64,000 nucleotides of DNA from Durusdinium trenchii (taxonomy: Eukaryota > Sar > Dinophyceae > Suessiales > Symbiodiniaceae): the NCBI GenBank assembly GCA_963970005.1, contig CAXAMN010022718.1, positions 73,071 to 137,070 of the forward strand. Direction: 5' to 3'. Shown one piece after another: positions 9,301 through 18,879 of the stretch. Numbering within the stretch: the stretch's first letter is position 1; each line of letters begins with the position of its first letter. The notes beneath the pieces are model-generated. The model had not been told where the DNA came from. It searched no databases and saw only the letters and a program-made list of their open reading frames with translations. Position numbers and translations under genes: made by a program.

Positions 9301-12268
9301 CAAATTGGTGCGACATGACTTTGTGCAATCTTTGCAGCGAGCATCTATGTATTGCAAATGGGCTGCTGCTTCCAGCTTACCTGAGGAGTTTGCATCCTTC
9401 GTGGAGGACACTACAAAGAAAAACCCTGACAGCTCTGTTCTAGCTTATCTCTACATGGCCGCTGAAGACTACGTTCTGTCTCACTGGTGCGATCATCTTT
9501 TGACCTTTTCACCCACCCACTTGTCACTACACTTTGATGGTGTCCGCATATCACCTCTGCAGGGGATCTCCATTGAAGAAGTTTGCAAGCAAAGTGCATC
9601 CTACATTCTGGACAAGACTGGCTTCAAGGTCACAATCCGAGAGAAGAGACATGAGACTGTGAATGCCTTGATCAAGAAAGCTGCTGCGTGTGCGAAGAGG
9701 GCTCCCTTTCCCACAGATCATGTCTACTGTGTGCCAGGGAATTGTATTCCCCACGCTTTGGCCAGTTTGGGTGCCATTACGGAAGAGAAGGTGTCACTGT
9801 TGACAGAAGCATGCCCAGACAATGCATATATGCAACAGCGTGGATGTCGCACATATCTGCAATGTTCCAATATGTTCCACTGTTCCTTCTCGCCCGTCTT
9901 GTGCACTCAGTCTTTTGATTTTCGAGGAAACTTCCTCTTACATTCCGAAAATGGTGGCAGCCCACATTGCGTTGCTGTGAAGCAGGACGAGGAAGACAAG
10001 CTGATTGTTTTTGACACAGATGGTGTCTTCCACTTAGCAGTAGCTGACTTCGAGACAGCGTTGTTAGGTGGTGTGGATACGTGTGTTATTTTCAAACTTC
10101 AGGACGGCAAAAAGGATACAGATGTGGGTATGTCCGATTTTGAGAACCTCCTGGACTTAGCAGCAGGGAGTTCTGAATCAAATGAAGAATGCACTACAGA
10201 CGATGCTCAGGACACAGCATTACTGCCAGAGGTGTCCGAAAAGAAGGGAAGCTTTGATTGGCTAGATGACACTGGACGTGTGATCACCGACCAGGTGTTG
10301 TTGAGTGATTTGCAAACGGAGGCGCAAAAGTTTATGGAAGCTGCCAAGGCTGGACAATTCCGAGCCGAACGCGGTGCTTTTCAATGCCCTGCGTGCCCCT
10401 TCCGGAAGTTCGACCGCTGCAAGCGTCTGGCTGTCCATCTTTCTCGGTATCATACAGCAAAGCGTCAGTTCTGTTGTTCCGGCACAAAGCAGATCAAAAT
10501 CATTCTTGCTCTCCATGACTCAGACATGATTGCTGAAAAAAGGCAAGGGAACTACCTGAAGCGAAGCGCCACGCTGCTAAGAAGATCTATCAAGCCAATG
10601 CTTTCGCCGCAGAACAACGCCGTCGACAAGGAAATTCGGTTTCTATTGGATGCTTCAGATCCAAGGGTAGTGCATCGGCAAGCGCTTCGCAGCGCGCGTC
10701 GAGTTGGCAATATGTACTACACACATTCCTTCGCTGAGCGGATCTTCCAAGAAATGCTCTTGAACCATGCCAAGGCGCGGGGAGATGAAAAAGGTTCAAT
10801 GGTCGCACAGCATGTGCTATGAAGGTGAAAAACCCTTGTAGTGACTGCTCTAAGCACCCCTCAGGTGTCTGCCTTGGTACCTCGTTTTTTGCTTGACTCA
10901 GCAAAAGCTGGCAACAGCCTGGCGTCAATGCTGCCCACCCACACTGCGTGTTGGTGGCCTGTGGTTGAGGACGTATTCGCATCAGCAGCTTGCAAAAAAC
11001 TCCGTCATCATCTCCTGGACCAAGCTGTTGCGCATGAGGAGTGCTCGTACCTGTCCATTGATGGAACATTCAAGGTATGCTTGCCATTGATGGGGCAGGG
11101 TCGGTTTTCAGACCCAAGAGCCTTACGCGACCAGCATCCTTTTCCGGCAAGTGACAGCTACACCCGTGTTCTCTCAGTGCGGGGAAGAAGCGGTGCAGTG
11201 CTTTGCCTGGAGCCATCTTGTGGAGAAGGCGCAGACCACATCAAAGCGTGTCTTCAAAAAAGCATTTCAGCGCCTGGACTTTTGCAAGTGAAACATATTG
11301 CAAGCGACAATCCTTCACCGAAGCTTTTTTCTGAGCTCAAATCGATCTGCGCAAACCTCAAGGCCTTGTCTTTAGACCCAACACATACGGCTATGCACTA
11401 TGAGCAGGGGCTGGGAGGAAGAAAGTCTGCAGGTTCGAGCCTACTTCGGTCATTCATGGTGAAGTTCACCAACCACGACGAAGCAGTGACCCAAAACATT
11501 TGGGGACCATTCTTTGAAGGACAAGCTTGCGTGGCCCTATCTCGTGAGGAGCAAATGTTGCGACAACACATTCTGGACAGCTCCTTGGCAGTTGTCCGTT
11601 CCAAGCGGATACTGGCTTCTTGTGAAGAATTGAAGGTCTGGCCTACACGGATTCAGTTTGTGGAGGCACTGGCTGCACTTTCCTGTCTTCACAGAACCGA
11701 CATGGGCCGGAAGATCGAAGGGACTAAAACTACGCTGGCGAAGCTCCTACACAATGTCACAAGTGCAGAGCAGCTGGAGTGGCTCTTCAACAACTTGAGG
11801 TACAGGCAATTCTTACCACATCGAGTTCGTCTGCTGCTGCCTTCAGGCACTACTGCCAACGAAGCACTCCATGCAGAAATCAACTCATGGTATCGACAGA
11901 CTCAGCAGATGCACCGCAGCACATTGGTGCAAAAGCTGCAAATCCAGCAGCTGGGCAAACTATTGGCCCACAACATTGCTTTGCACAGCCCCACAGCAAA
12001 GCAGATGCCAAGCTCTCATGTCCTCTCACAGCGAGTTGGAAATCCTCTATGGTCAGCCAAAACCTGGCAGTCGGACATGGCGCAACAAGCATCAACCTTG
12101 CCATTGAAAGCTCGCAGAAAAACAGAGAAGGAGCTGGTGGCAGAAGCAGCTAAAAAGCGTCCAGCAGCAGCTCCAAGGCCGAAGGCGCGTGCGAAGCGCA
12201 CGCCATTTACTTTGGAGCGCAAACCCGGTCTCCTAAGGAGCGGGGTGCGCAAAAGAAACTCGATGTGA
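6353..12268 (+). CDS. Element polyprotein: SF3-like helicase, polymerase-like region, cysteine protease, C2H2 finger, DDE transposase
   Basis: The frame opens at ATG 6353 and stays in one register to 10819. It meets TGA at 10820 and 10826, then is open again in the same register to TGA 12268. Proposed exons are 6353-7739, 7845-10801 and 10865-12268; both introns are GT-AG and multiples of three. Helicase: GLSSGGVGQS (Walker A-like, about residue 400), ILTGQE (Walker B-like, about 455), then across the first intron KLREDLFKKF and SGDGIAGRKPYG, and RLEANR (sensor 1), an order typical of D5/SF3 helicases. Polymerase-like: LDQTHDLDIENC (about 910), KELLVSILYGG (about 970), LHFDGVRIS (about 1060). 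Protease: GNCIPHAL (Cys), GSPHCVAV (His), VFDTDG (about 1130-1225). Finger: CPACPFRKF followed by VHLSRYH (about 1345-1370). Transposase: SIDGTF, ASDNP with LDPTHTAMHYE, and GTTANEALHAEIN give the candidate Asp, Asp and Glu residues. An alternative is two separate genes, with the transposase starting after 10826. Confidence 0.6.
7740..7844 (+). other. In-frame intron within the helicase core
   Basis: GT at 7740 and AG ending at 7844 bound a 105-nt stretch encoding a hydrophobic run (LLVLVLLFDVAIVCL) that breaks the SF3 signature between the Walker B-like motif and the KLREDLF helix. Removing it joins GTG to KLRED in frame. Because its length is a multiple of three without stops, the frame stays open unspliced. 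Confidence 0.55.
10802..10864 (+). other. Proposed 63-nt intron joining helicase and transposase
   Basis: GT at 10802 follows a phase-0 codon (GSM), and AG at 10863-10864 precedes VSALVPRF in phase 0. The interval contains both in-frame TGA codons. Its length is a multiple of three and comparable to the small introns seen at 34755 and 34959. No transcript is available here to prove splicing. Confidence 0.45.
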
Positions 12269-12700
12269 CAGGTGAAAAAGAATTGCGTAAACACTGCTTG
12301 CTGTGCTTGTGCAAACACAAACAACACTATCTTTGGACATTGGCACGCTGGATTAGACTTAACCCTTCTACACTCTGCGCGCTCAATACACAAGCAATTA
12401 GTATGTACTCTCAGCGATCAATATGTTGCTTTCTCCCGGCCCTACCTGCTTGCTTGCCTGGTATAGAGGGAACCTAATCTCTATGATTTGCTGGATAGTT
12501 TCTTGGCATCGCGCTCCGCATCTGGTTCTCCAGTTTCAAGTCCAGTTATGGAACTGGAGCAACAGCCTTGCTATTTAACGTCTGCGAAGTATTATTGTGC
12601 TCTTTTGCTGACAGGAAAAATGGGCGGGTGCTGGATGTTGCACTTAGAACCAAAGCAAATGTTGTCTTGAGAGCTCCCACGACTCATTGTACCTATTTTT
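12269..12700. other. Downstream flank of the element, no gene seen
   Basis: After the transposase stop there are only short open frames. I looked by eye for a terminal inverted repeat matching the 1-3.9 kb flank and did not find one, so the right end of the element is undefined. Confidence 0.4.
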
Positions 12701-12709
12701 CCATGCCTC

Positions 12710-12729
12710 GGGGGGGGGGGGGGGGGGGG
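12710..12729 (+). repeat. Poly-G run of 20
   Basis: An uninterrupted run of 20 G residues in otherwise unremarkable sequence. Its length may be an assembly estimate, since a similar G run flanks the N gap at 60553. Confidence 0.9.
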
Positions 12730-12876
12730 TCTTCGACCTGAAAAATCAGGGAATAGGATTTGCACCCGGTCGAAAGAAACCTTGCTATCGCAAGAGTAAC
12801 TCCAGCTAGCTTCGCTAGCTTTCGTGATAAGACGTGGATTCATTGGTTGAGAAGATCAGAATCCTCTTCCTTTTTT

Positions 12877-12950
12877 AACTCCCCCCTCCCTTGAGGGCGG
12901 GGGGGAGCTTCCTTGAAGAAGCGCTCGAACTATTCATTTGGTTCCTAGAA
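12877..12950 (-). repeat. Foldback repeat, copy 1 (minus orientation)
   Basis: A C-rich arm (about 12880-12890) and a G-rich arm (about 12894-12908) fold on each other around TTGA. Read on the minus strand, the segment matches 24261-24333 over about 70 bp, including a shared GCGCTTCTTCAAGGAA part. It behaves like a short non-coding dispersed element. Confidence 0.6.
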
Positions 12951-13301
12951 TTTTACAGAAACTTAACCTTTCTCGCATAGATAGCTTTTGTAATTTTGTT
13001 GTCTTTTGCTGTCTTTTTGAATTCGGACACAGTGACACCTTCTGATTCTGCTCTTGGTCCGTCGCTCCGTCCCGGCCCAAGCTCTCGCTTTTTTGGGCGG
13101 CCGGGCCATTTGAAGAACCAGGAGGAGACGTACATCGGCCCGGCATAGCCAGATCCGAAGGGGTTGTTACCTCGGAAGGACAGCTGACTTCAGTAACTCG
13201 GTCAGTAGGGATTTTGGGCTCGGGGCTTTTTGGAAGCAAGAAGCTAAGCTAGAAGCTGGAAGCCTACGCACAGTTGGACACCATCACTATTAGGTTGGAG
13301 G

Positions 13302-13303
<2 letters not shown>

Positions 13304-13351
<48 letters not shown>
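13304..13351 (+). repeat. (ACT)n microsatellite
   Basis: About sixteen ACT units in a row, directly left of a foldback whose outer end also starts with ACTACC. Confidence 0.95.
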
Positions 13352-13352
<1 letters not shown>

Positions 13353-13357
13353 GTCGT

Positions 13358-13466
13358 ACTACCAGGGGCCACAAACCATCCAAAACCTGGTTTTCCCTAG
13401 CAAAAAGACTGGTTTTTGTATGTGAAAACCATTGTTTTTCATGGTTTGCTTCGGGCCCCTGGTAGT
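13358..13466. repeat. MITE-like foldback with TACCAGGGGCC ends
   Basis: The left arm (13358-13379, starting ACTACCAGGGGCC) is the reverse complement of the right arm (13441-13466), apart from a small insertion. Inner arms AAAACCTGGTTTTC and GAAAACCATTGTTTT extend the hairpin to a short loop near 13402-13415. Nearly the whole 109 bp is self-complementary, and no coding potential is needed to explain it. Confidence 0.7.
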
Positions 13467-13679
13467 AGCAATTCTTGCTCACCGGCCTCTCAGACCGGGC
13501 CATCTCCTGGATCCGATCATCCACTCCAATGGAGAACGACTCTCACGACTGGCGTTTTGGGTGGTCCAACACCGTTCCTTCATAGATCCACACATGCGAC
13601 CAGTCAGAATCTTTAAATCAGTCATGACTCCAACAACAACCGACTCGACGATCCCCAGCATTCAGCTCCTAAGCAGCTC

Positions 13680-14420
13680 CTAACGCCTCGGACCTGCTGC
13701 ACTCGCGGGTCGCACCGGTGCGGACGGCCTCTGACGTCCGGGGCACGCTGCGACACGTCGGGAAGGCCCCGCCGCTGCATCTGGAGGATGCCTTGATAGA
13801 GCGCCTCCCGAACGCGGCGACACGTCGGCCCGAGCGGGCCGAGCGCATCTTCTTCGGGCGCCGAATCGGAACGCTGCAGACGACGTGGTCGGAGAACGAA
13901 GCAAGACGACGACGCTTGGAACCCGTCAAACACGCCCCCAGCGGCGTGAAAAGAACGTTCTTCTTTTGGGGAAGCGACTGGACAAAACTGGCCTTTCCTG
14001 GATGCTTTTTGCTGTTCCATTCGACCCCCCGCCTCCTCACTGACCTGTTCCTCTTCCGCCACCCGTCCCTTGGCGCTGCCGAACTGGGCGCCGTCCAATA
14101 AGGGCTCAGCACCGTACCTGGGTGTTCTCAGCTGGAGACAAAACTGGTCTGGTTCTGTGACCTCTTCAGACCCTAATGGCTCATCCACCACGACGCTGGA
14201 ACTGTCTTATACCTTCCTTTTTGATCGCCAAGCCGAAGTCTTGGACACCACGACGCTGGCCGGGTCGTCCGCACCCGGGCGCGCACGACCGGATCCATCC
14301 GTCGGTGGCGGGTCACAGGAGATTGTAGTCCAAAAGGTCGAAGGAATGGATGTTCGTCCGATCGCAGATCTTCGGAACCTCGTCGTTCAACAGGAAGCCG
14401 GTCGCCTGATGTGGTGAAGG
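13680..14420. other. GC-rich stretch with exon-like islands, strand unclear
   Basis: Two GC-rich islands (about 13690-13910 and 14220-14415) stay open in several frames on both strands. In the second, the plus strand reads QEIVVQKVEGMDVRPIADL, while the minus strand reads DEVPKICDRTNIHSFDLLDY; both are protein-like. I cannot decide strand or splice sites, so no gene is called. Confidence 0.3.
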
Positions 14421-14794
14421 ACCGCGGATGGCGGAGGGGTGTAACGGGAGGAAAGATGAGGAAAGCAGTTCGCTGCGGCACGTCGTTCGGTCTCATTGTT
14501 GGGTCAAGCAGGCGCTGGCTCGCGCCAGGAGAGGGGGGGACGCTTGGTCAGGAATGGGAAAAAAAGACACAGGTATTGTTTGAAAGAAGTAAGTCACGTG
14601 TTGAGCAGGCTCACACTTTGATCCACTTCGTTGCCTTCTCATCCAATCTCTCAAACTTGGCGCACACATGCCAATCCTTACGACACCCCCTCTTTCCTGC
14701 AAGAGAGTGGGGGCAGGCCCAACTCAGCACATGGAGAAGCCCAAGCATGCGTGCCTTGATAATGATGTCGCAATCCAACTTGGATCCATCCTCT

Positions 14795-15020
14795 CCACAA
14801 GGACGCTACTAGGAGCAAAGGGCATCGCTACGAACGGAACAAGGACGCTACGTTCGGGGCTCCTGGCCGTACTACTAGGAGCAATGTTCGCTATTAACAA
14901 GAAGCTTCTAGTAGCTACTAGCTTCTAGTAGCTATTAGCTTTTTGTTTCTACTAGCTTCTTGTTACTACTAGTAAGGCACTTGTTACTACTAGCGATGCA
15001 CTTGTTCCTAGTAGCTACGT
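14795..15020. repeat. GCTACTAG short-motif block
   Basis: A patchwork of GGAGCAAGGACGCTAC, GGGGCTCCTGGC, GTTACTACTAG and AGCTTCTTGTTAC units in both orientations, so that the block is partly self-complementary. The same units recur in blocks at 15605, 17165, 26285, 27478, 43718, 45515 and 63428. Confidence 0.75.
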
Positions 15021-15067
15021 TCGGAGCTCCTTCAAAAGAACGCCTTGCCCATCACTTCGGTACTCAG

Positions 15068-15262
15068 CGATCTCGCCCACCCTGATCCGCGACGGCGATG
15101 GAGTGGTGACTGACATTCCGCGCGCCGAGTTCGACCGGGTGGGTGTGAGCGTCACAGGCGATTTGGAGCGAACCTGTTTCGAATGTACTTCTGCTTGGCA
15201 CGTTGATGAGAAGTCCCTGTCTGACCCGGACCGTCCTGTCTGTCCAGGTGTCCTACTTGTCG
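15068..15262 (+). CDS. Candidate exon, unknown protein
   Basis: The interval is bounded by an AG acceptor (ACTCAG at 15067) and a strong GTGAGT donor at 15263. It is open in one plus-strand frame with good composition, including LIRDGDGVVTDIPRAEF and FECTSAWHVDEKSLSD. It has 195 nt, entering with two leading bases and leaving with one base over. No family is recognised and no neighbouring exon was found with confidence. Confidence 0.4.
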
Positions 15263-15297
15263 GTGAGTCCGACCGGAAGCAGCTGGGTAGATAGCTA

Positions 15298-15365
15298 TTC
15301 ACATGATTGAGTAGACACTTCTATATTCCTGTCATATTATAATGAATCACTATCTGCCTTGTTCA
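15298..15365 (+). repeat. Dispersed repeat B, copy 1
   Basis: The segment beginning ATTCACATGATTGAGTAGAC recurs in the same orientation at 17898-17955 with small indels. Each copy ends in TGCCTTGTTC. Confidence 0.7.
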
Positions 15366-15604
15366 GTAGACATCGAAGTACATCGAGGCTGGGGCTTGAG
15401 AGTGGCAAGTCCGTGATAGCCCGCAATGAAGCCCAGATCTGAGACCTGTCAATAGAGTGTTAAAGAAGACACCACAGGTTCTATGGCTATTACAACTTCG
15501 CAGTTGCTGGAGGAAAGTCTTCTTGACATTTCTTGACAAGGATGCATTTGCGAAATCGATCACAGTCTTTTCCAGGATCTCTCTGTCTCTGTCAATATAG
15601 CTTT

Positions 15605-15665
15605 AGGAGCAAGAACCCTACTAGGGGCTCCTGGCATCGCTACTTGGAGCAAGGACGCTACTATT
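15605..15665. repeat. GCTACTAG short-motif block
   Basis: A short block of the same dispersed motif family (GGAGCAAGAACCCTACTAG, GGGGCTCCTGGC, GGAGCAAGGACGCTAC) lying just downstream of the FNIP gene on the minus strand. Confidence 0.7.
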
Positions 15666-15774
15666 GTATGTTTTGTATTTTTCGTTTCTGAGATCTGTCG
15701 AGCTACGTTGATCTCCCCGGCCGCGTCGAGCTACAAGGCTTCCCACTTGTCGTGGGAGGGAATGCGCGGGCACA

Positions 15775-16741
15775 TCAATTGAAATCTGAAAAATAGACGC
15801 GAACATGAAGCTCCTCACAGCCAAGCTCCCGCAAGCTGCTTTGCAAGGTGATGCCGTCCAAGAAGCTAGGGCCAAAGGCGGCACCAAAGGTCAATTTCTG
15901 CAGGCTGCTTGGCAAGGTGACACCTTCCAAGATCTGGTTGAACTTGTCACCAAAGGTCAAAGTCTGCAGGCTGCTTGGCAAGGTGACACCTGTCAAGCTC
16001 TGGTTGAAATAGCTGCCAAAGGTCAAAGTCTGCAGGCTGCTTGGCAAGGTGACACCTTCCAAGCTCTGGTCGAAAAATGCACCAAAGGTCAAAGTCTGCA
16101 GGCTGCTTGGCAAGGTGACACCTTCCAAGCTCTGGTCGAAATAGTTGCCGAAAGTCAAAGTCTGCAGGCTGCTTGGCAAGGTGACACGTTCCAAGCTCTG
16201 GTTGAAATTTGGGACGAAAGTCAAAGTCTGCAGGCTGGTTGGGAAGGTGACACCTGCCAAGNNNNNNNNNNAAATAGCTGCCAAAGGTCAAAGTCTGCAG
16301 GCTGCTTGGCAAGGTGACGCCTTCCAAGCTCTGGTTGAAAGAATGGCCAAAGGTCAAGGTCTGCAGGCTGCTTGGCAAGGTGACACCTTCCAAGCTCTGG
16401 TCGAAATAGTGGCCGAAGGTCAAAGAGGCGATTGCATCTGTCACTGTGGCATGCGTGTGGTCTCTCGTCCTCTCTGCGAGGGCCCTTCGGAAGCCAATCG
16501 CTGCCTCCAGCGCGCAAACCTGCCGAACGACGTATGAGATCTCTGGACTGCGCACTTCTTGCAGAGGCTTGGAGGGGTCCTCCAAAATTTGTCCACCTGC
16601 GAAAAGAACAAGCTTTCCACCAGTCTTCATGCCAATTCTCCGTGCGATAGTCTTCGAGAGATCGCCCACTGTGGCCGTCTCATCCACTAGGAGCTGAAAT
16701 GTTGTGCCATCGAGACCCTTGATGGTCTTAGCGGCGCCCAT
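15775..16741 (-). CDS. Ubiquitin-like domain plus FNIP-repeat protein, with an assembly gap
   Basis: On the minus strand, ATG 16741 opens a ubiquitin-like fold of about 70 residues (TIKGLDGTTFQLLVDET, LVLFAGGQILEDPSKPLQEV). An uncharged linker follows, then about nine tandem 22-residue units close to LTFGxxFDQSLEGVTLPSSL. These are FNIP-type repeats, related to leucine-rich repeats and common in protist proteins. The units are 66 bp at DNA level and very similar to one another. Ten Ns at 16262-16271 fall inside one unit and put the two sides in different frames; this is a gap artefact, since both sides read as FNIP. The open frame extends upstream of the ATG to 16816 without a stop, so a longer N-terminus or an upstream exon is possible. 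The last unit degenerates before the stop at 15775. The role is probably protein binding through the solenoid; the partner is unknown. Confidence 0.7.
16262..16271. other. Assembly gap (10 N)
   Basis: Ten Ns lie within a tandem FNIP repeat. The true length is unknown, and whole 66-bp units may be missing. Confidence 0.98.
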
Positions 16742-17164
16742 GGCGATTGATGGACGGGCGCTCTCACCAAAGACACTTCCTATATGATCTACCAAGTTCA
16801 CTAGTGCTTGAGCCACATTATTTGTATGTCAATGTATATTATATATATATTATTATCTATCTTGCACATCAGCATACGGTTCACCTCCACTTTGGAGCAT
16901 TGTCAGATTGAAGTCAAAAAACAATCATTGCCGCCCAAAAAGGTTGGATCCATCCTAAAGTCCGGAAATCCGCTTGGGAGGGGAAAGGGCTTGCAATCAA
17001 CACATGTCAGCTTGGCCGAGACGGTGTGGTTGTGGGGCTTCAAAAGCCCTTCTGCCCAGCCTCAGCACGTTTTCCCGTCCTTCCCCCTTCCGTGGAGGGC
17101 CAAAGGGGAGCCCTTGAGGCTTCCAAGATGACGTCCCACATCGTCCCCAAAATCGCCCAAGAAT

Positions 17165-17442
17165 GCCAGGAGCTACGTTCGTAGCGTCCTTGTTACTACT
17201 AGTAAGGCACCTGTTACTACTAGCGTGGCACCTGTTACTACTAGCGTGGCACTTGTTACTAGTAGCGATGCACTTGTTACTAGTAGCGATGCACTTGTTA
17301 CTAGTAGCGTCCTTGTTACTAGTAAGGCACCTTGCTACTCTTGCTACTAGTAGCAATGCCCGTGCTCCGTTCGTAGCGATGTCCTTTGTTACTAGCGTTG
17401 CCAGGGGCCACTACTAGCGTCCTTGCTCCGTTCGTAGCGAAC
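17165..17442. repeat. GCTACTAG short-motif block, tandem form
   Basis: About ten tandem units of roughly 21-23 bp (TTGTTACTAGTAGCGATGCAC and variants), opened by CCAGGAGCTACGTTCGTAG and closed by GTTCGTAGCGAACAAG. This is the longest and most regular of the eight motif blocks in the window. Confidence 0.8.
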
Positions 17443-17897
17443 AAGCATCGTCCCCCCCAAGGGCAGTTTTGCCGCCGGAAGGAGTGAAGATATGCAACGC
17501 GCTCGCTCGAGCTCGAGCTCGAGGGCCGTCGCCCGAGGGCCGCGCACTCGGGTTTCGGCAGGCCCGAATCCTGAAACCACCAGTGATGGCGGTGAACGAG
17601 ATTGAGAAGAGGGTGGTATTGGTAGCGGTTTTGGTGGCAGATTTTCAGGGAAAGCTTCCAAAAGAACAGGTTGGATTCAGACAAACATCTCCCTGCGGTG
17701 CTGGGTGTTGCTTCTCAAACATGGTTTGTTTTCACTGAGAAATCCAATTTGCAAAGCAACCCCCAGCCACCCATGCTTTCCAATGACATGGCCTATAGAT
17801 TCCGCCAGTCAACCAGACCGAAGGACATCACAGTCGCACAAGGAGATAGTTCCGTGATACTTGTTCAAATAATAGTTACATCACGGTATATGAACCA

Positions 17898-17955
17898 TTC
17901 ACATGATTGAGTAGACACTGCTATATTTCTGTCACGAATCACCATATGCCTTGTT
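17898..17955 (+). repeat. Dispersed repeat B, copy 2
   Basis: Direct-orientation match of 15298-15365, sharing CACATGATTGAGTAGACAC and the TGCCTTGTTC end; copy 1 carries an extra TA-rich insertion. Confidence 0.7.
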
Positions 17956-18699
17956 CCATAGGAAAGGGCAATCTTAGCCTCTGTCGGTCCCTAAAAAGGC
18001 AACAGTATGAACAACTGCCAGTGATGTTGTATCTCGTTCGCTCGCAAAATCCGCCCACAAACAGCACACATCGCTGTTCCTCGCTGGCTCCTCTCCTCGT
18101 AGCATTGCTTCCAAACGTCAAAGCTGATGATATTGCCTGCACGATTGGTGTTGTAGTACCTCAGTGCGTGACTTGCGGTTGCTCGGTCCGACACGGGTCC
18201 GTCAGCACGCACCTGCGTCCAAGGCGTCGGCCACCGTTGAACACCCAAAAGAAGCTAGCTTCTCGATGTGACCGGTAGGGCGCTCGCATCGCTACGTAGT
18301 GATGTTTGCAACAGCTAGTCATCAGTAGTTGATACTTGATACTGTTGACGGTGACGAAACTACATGACCGGGACTCCAGGACCAAAATATCCCACTGGTC
18401 CCTCTAGACATCGTGTGCTGTGAGAGTGTCCGCATCCATCGACAATCAAGTTTTGACAAGATCATCTACTTAACTTGTCAACCCTAGGATTCCAACCACC
18501 ATTATAACTTAATTGTTGTTACCGAATCAAGAAGTGTGTTACTCTACGAAGCCAGCTCAGCCTAGTTGCCTTCTTCTTCTTTCGCCTTTGGGGTCGGAGG
18601 TTCGACCATTGCGTGGTGAAAATCTCGCAGTCTCGGCGGTGAAAACCTACTGAGACACAGCTCGATGAGGCCTGAACTTTTCAAGCCAAAAACGGTCTA

Positions 18700-18870
18700 T
18701 TGTCCGTTTCTCTCTCCTTTCCGTGCCCGCAACTCAGGAATCCGAACTCATCGGCGGGCCGTAGGAAGGCAATCACATCGATCCTGGCGTCGTATCTCGC
18801 GCGTATCTCGCGCGACCGGTCGGCCCCACCGTTCTCTTCTTCGTTTTTGGGCAATCTTTCGTGGCGCCCT
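18700..18870 (-). CDS. Weak exon candidate, unknown protein
   Basis: The minus strand gives a charged, protein-like reading (RLPKNEEENGGADRSREI followed by RYDARIDVIAFLRPADEFG). Frames on the plus strand are Arg/Ser-rich and look like shadows. Splice limits are not clear, so this is only an indication of coding sequence. Confidence 0.25.
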
Positions 18871-18879
18871 TTGGATGTT

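Noticed and set aside
12269..12950. Search for terminal inverted repeats of the 2.4-12.3 kb element
   Set aside because: I compared the flanks by eye and found no convincing matching ends or target-site duplication, so no borders are claimed.
13622..14191. Minus-strand open frame of 189 codons
   Set aside because: GC-rich island open in several frames on both strands; no frame clearly preferred.
15805..16317. Plus-strand open frames of about 130-170 codons opposite the FNIP gene
   Set aside because: They are antisense shadows of the 66-bp repeats; the minus strand gives clear FNIP units.
17500..17560. CTCGAG-rich palindromic stretch
   Set aside because: Simple-sequence palindrome in GC-rich DNA without further structure.
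18590..18620. GGTTCGACC resembling a tRNA T-loop
   Set aside because: No matching acceptor, D or anticodon arms could be folded around it.
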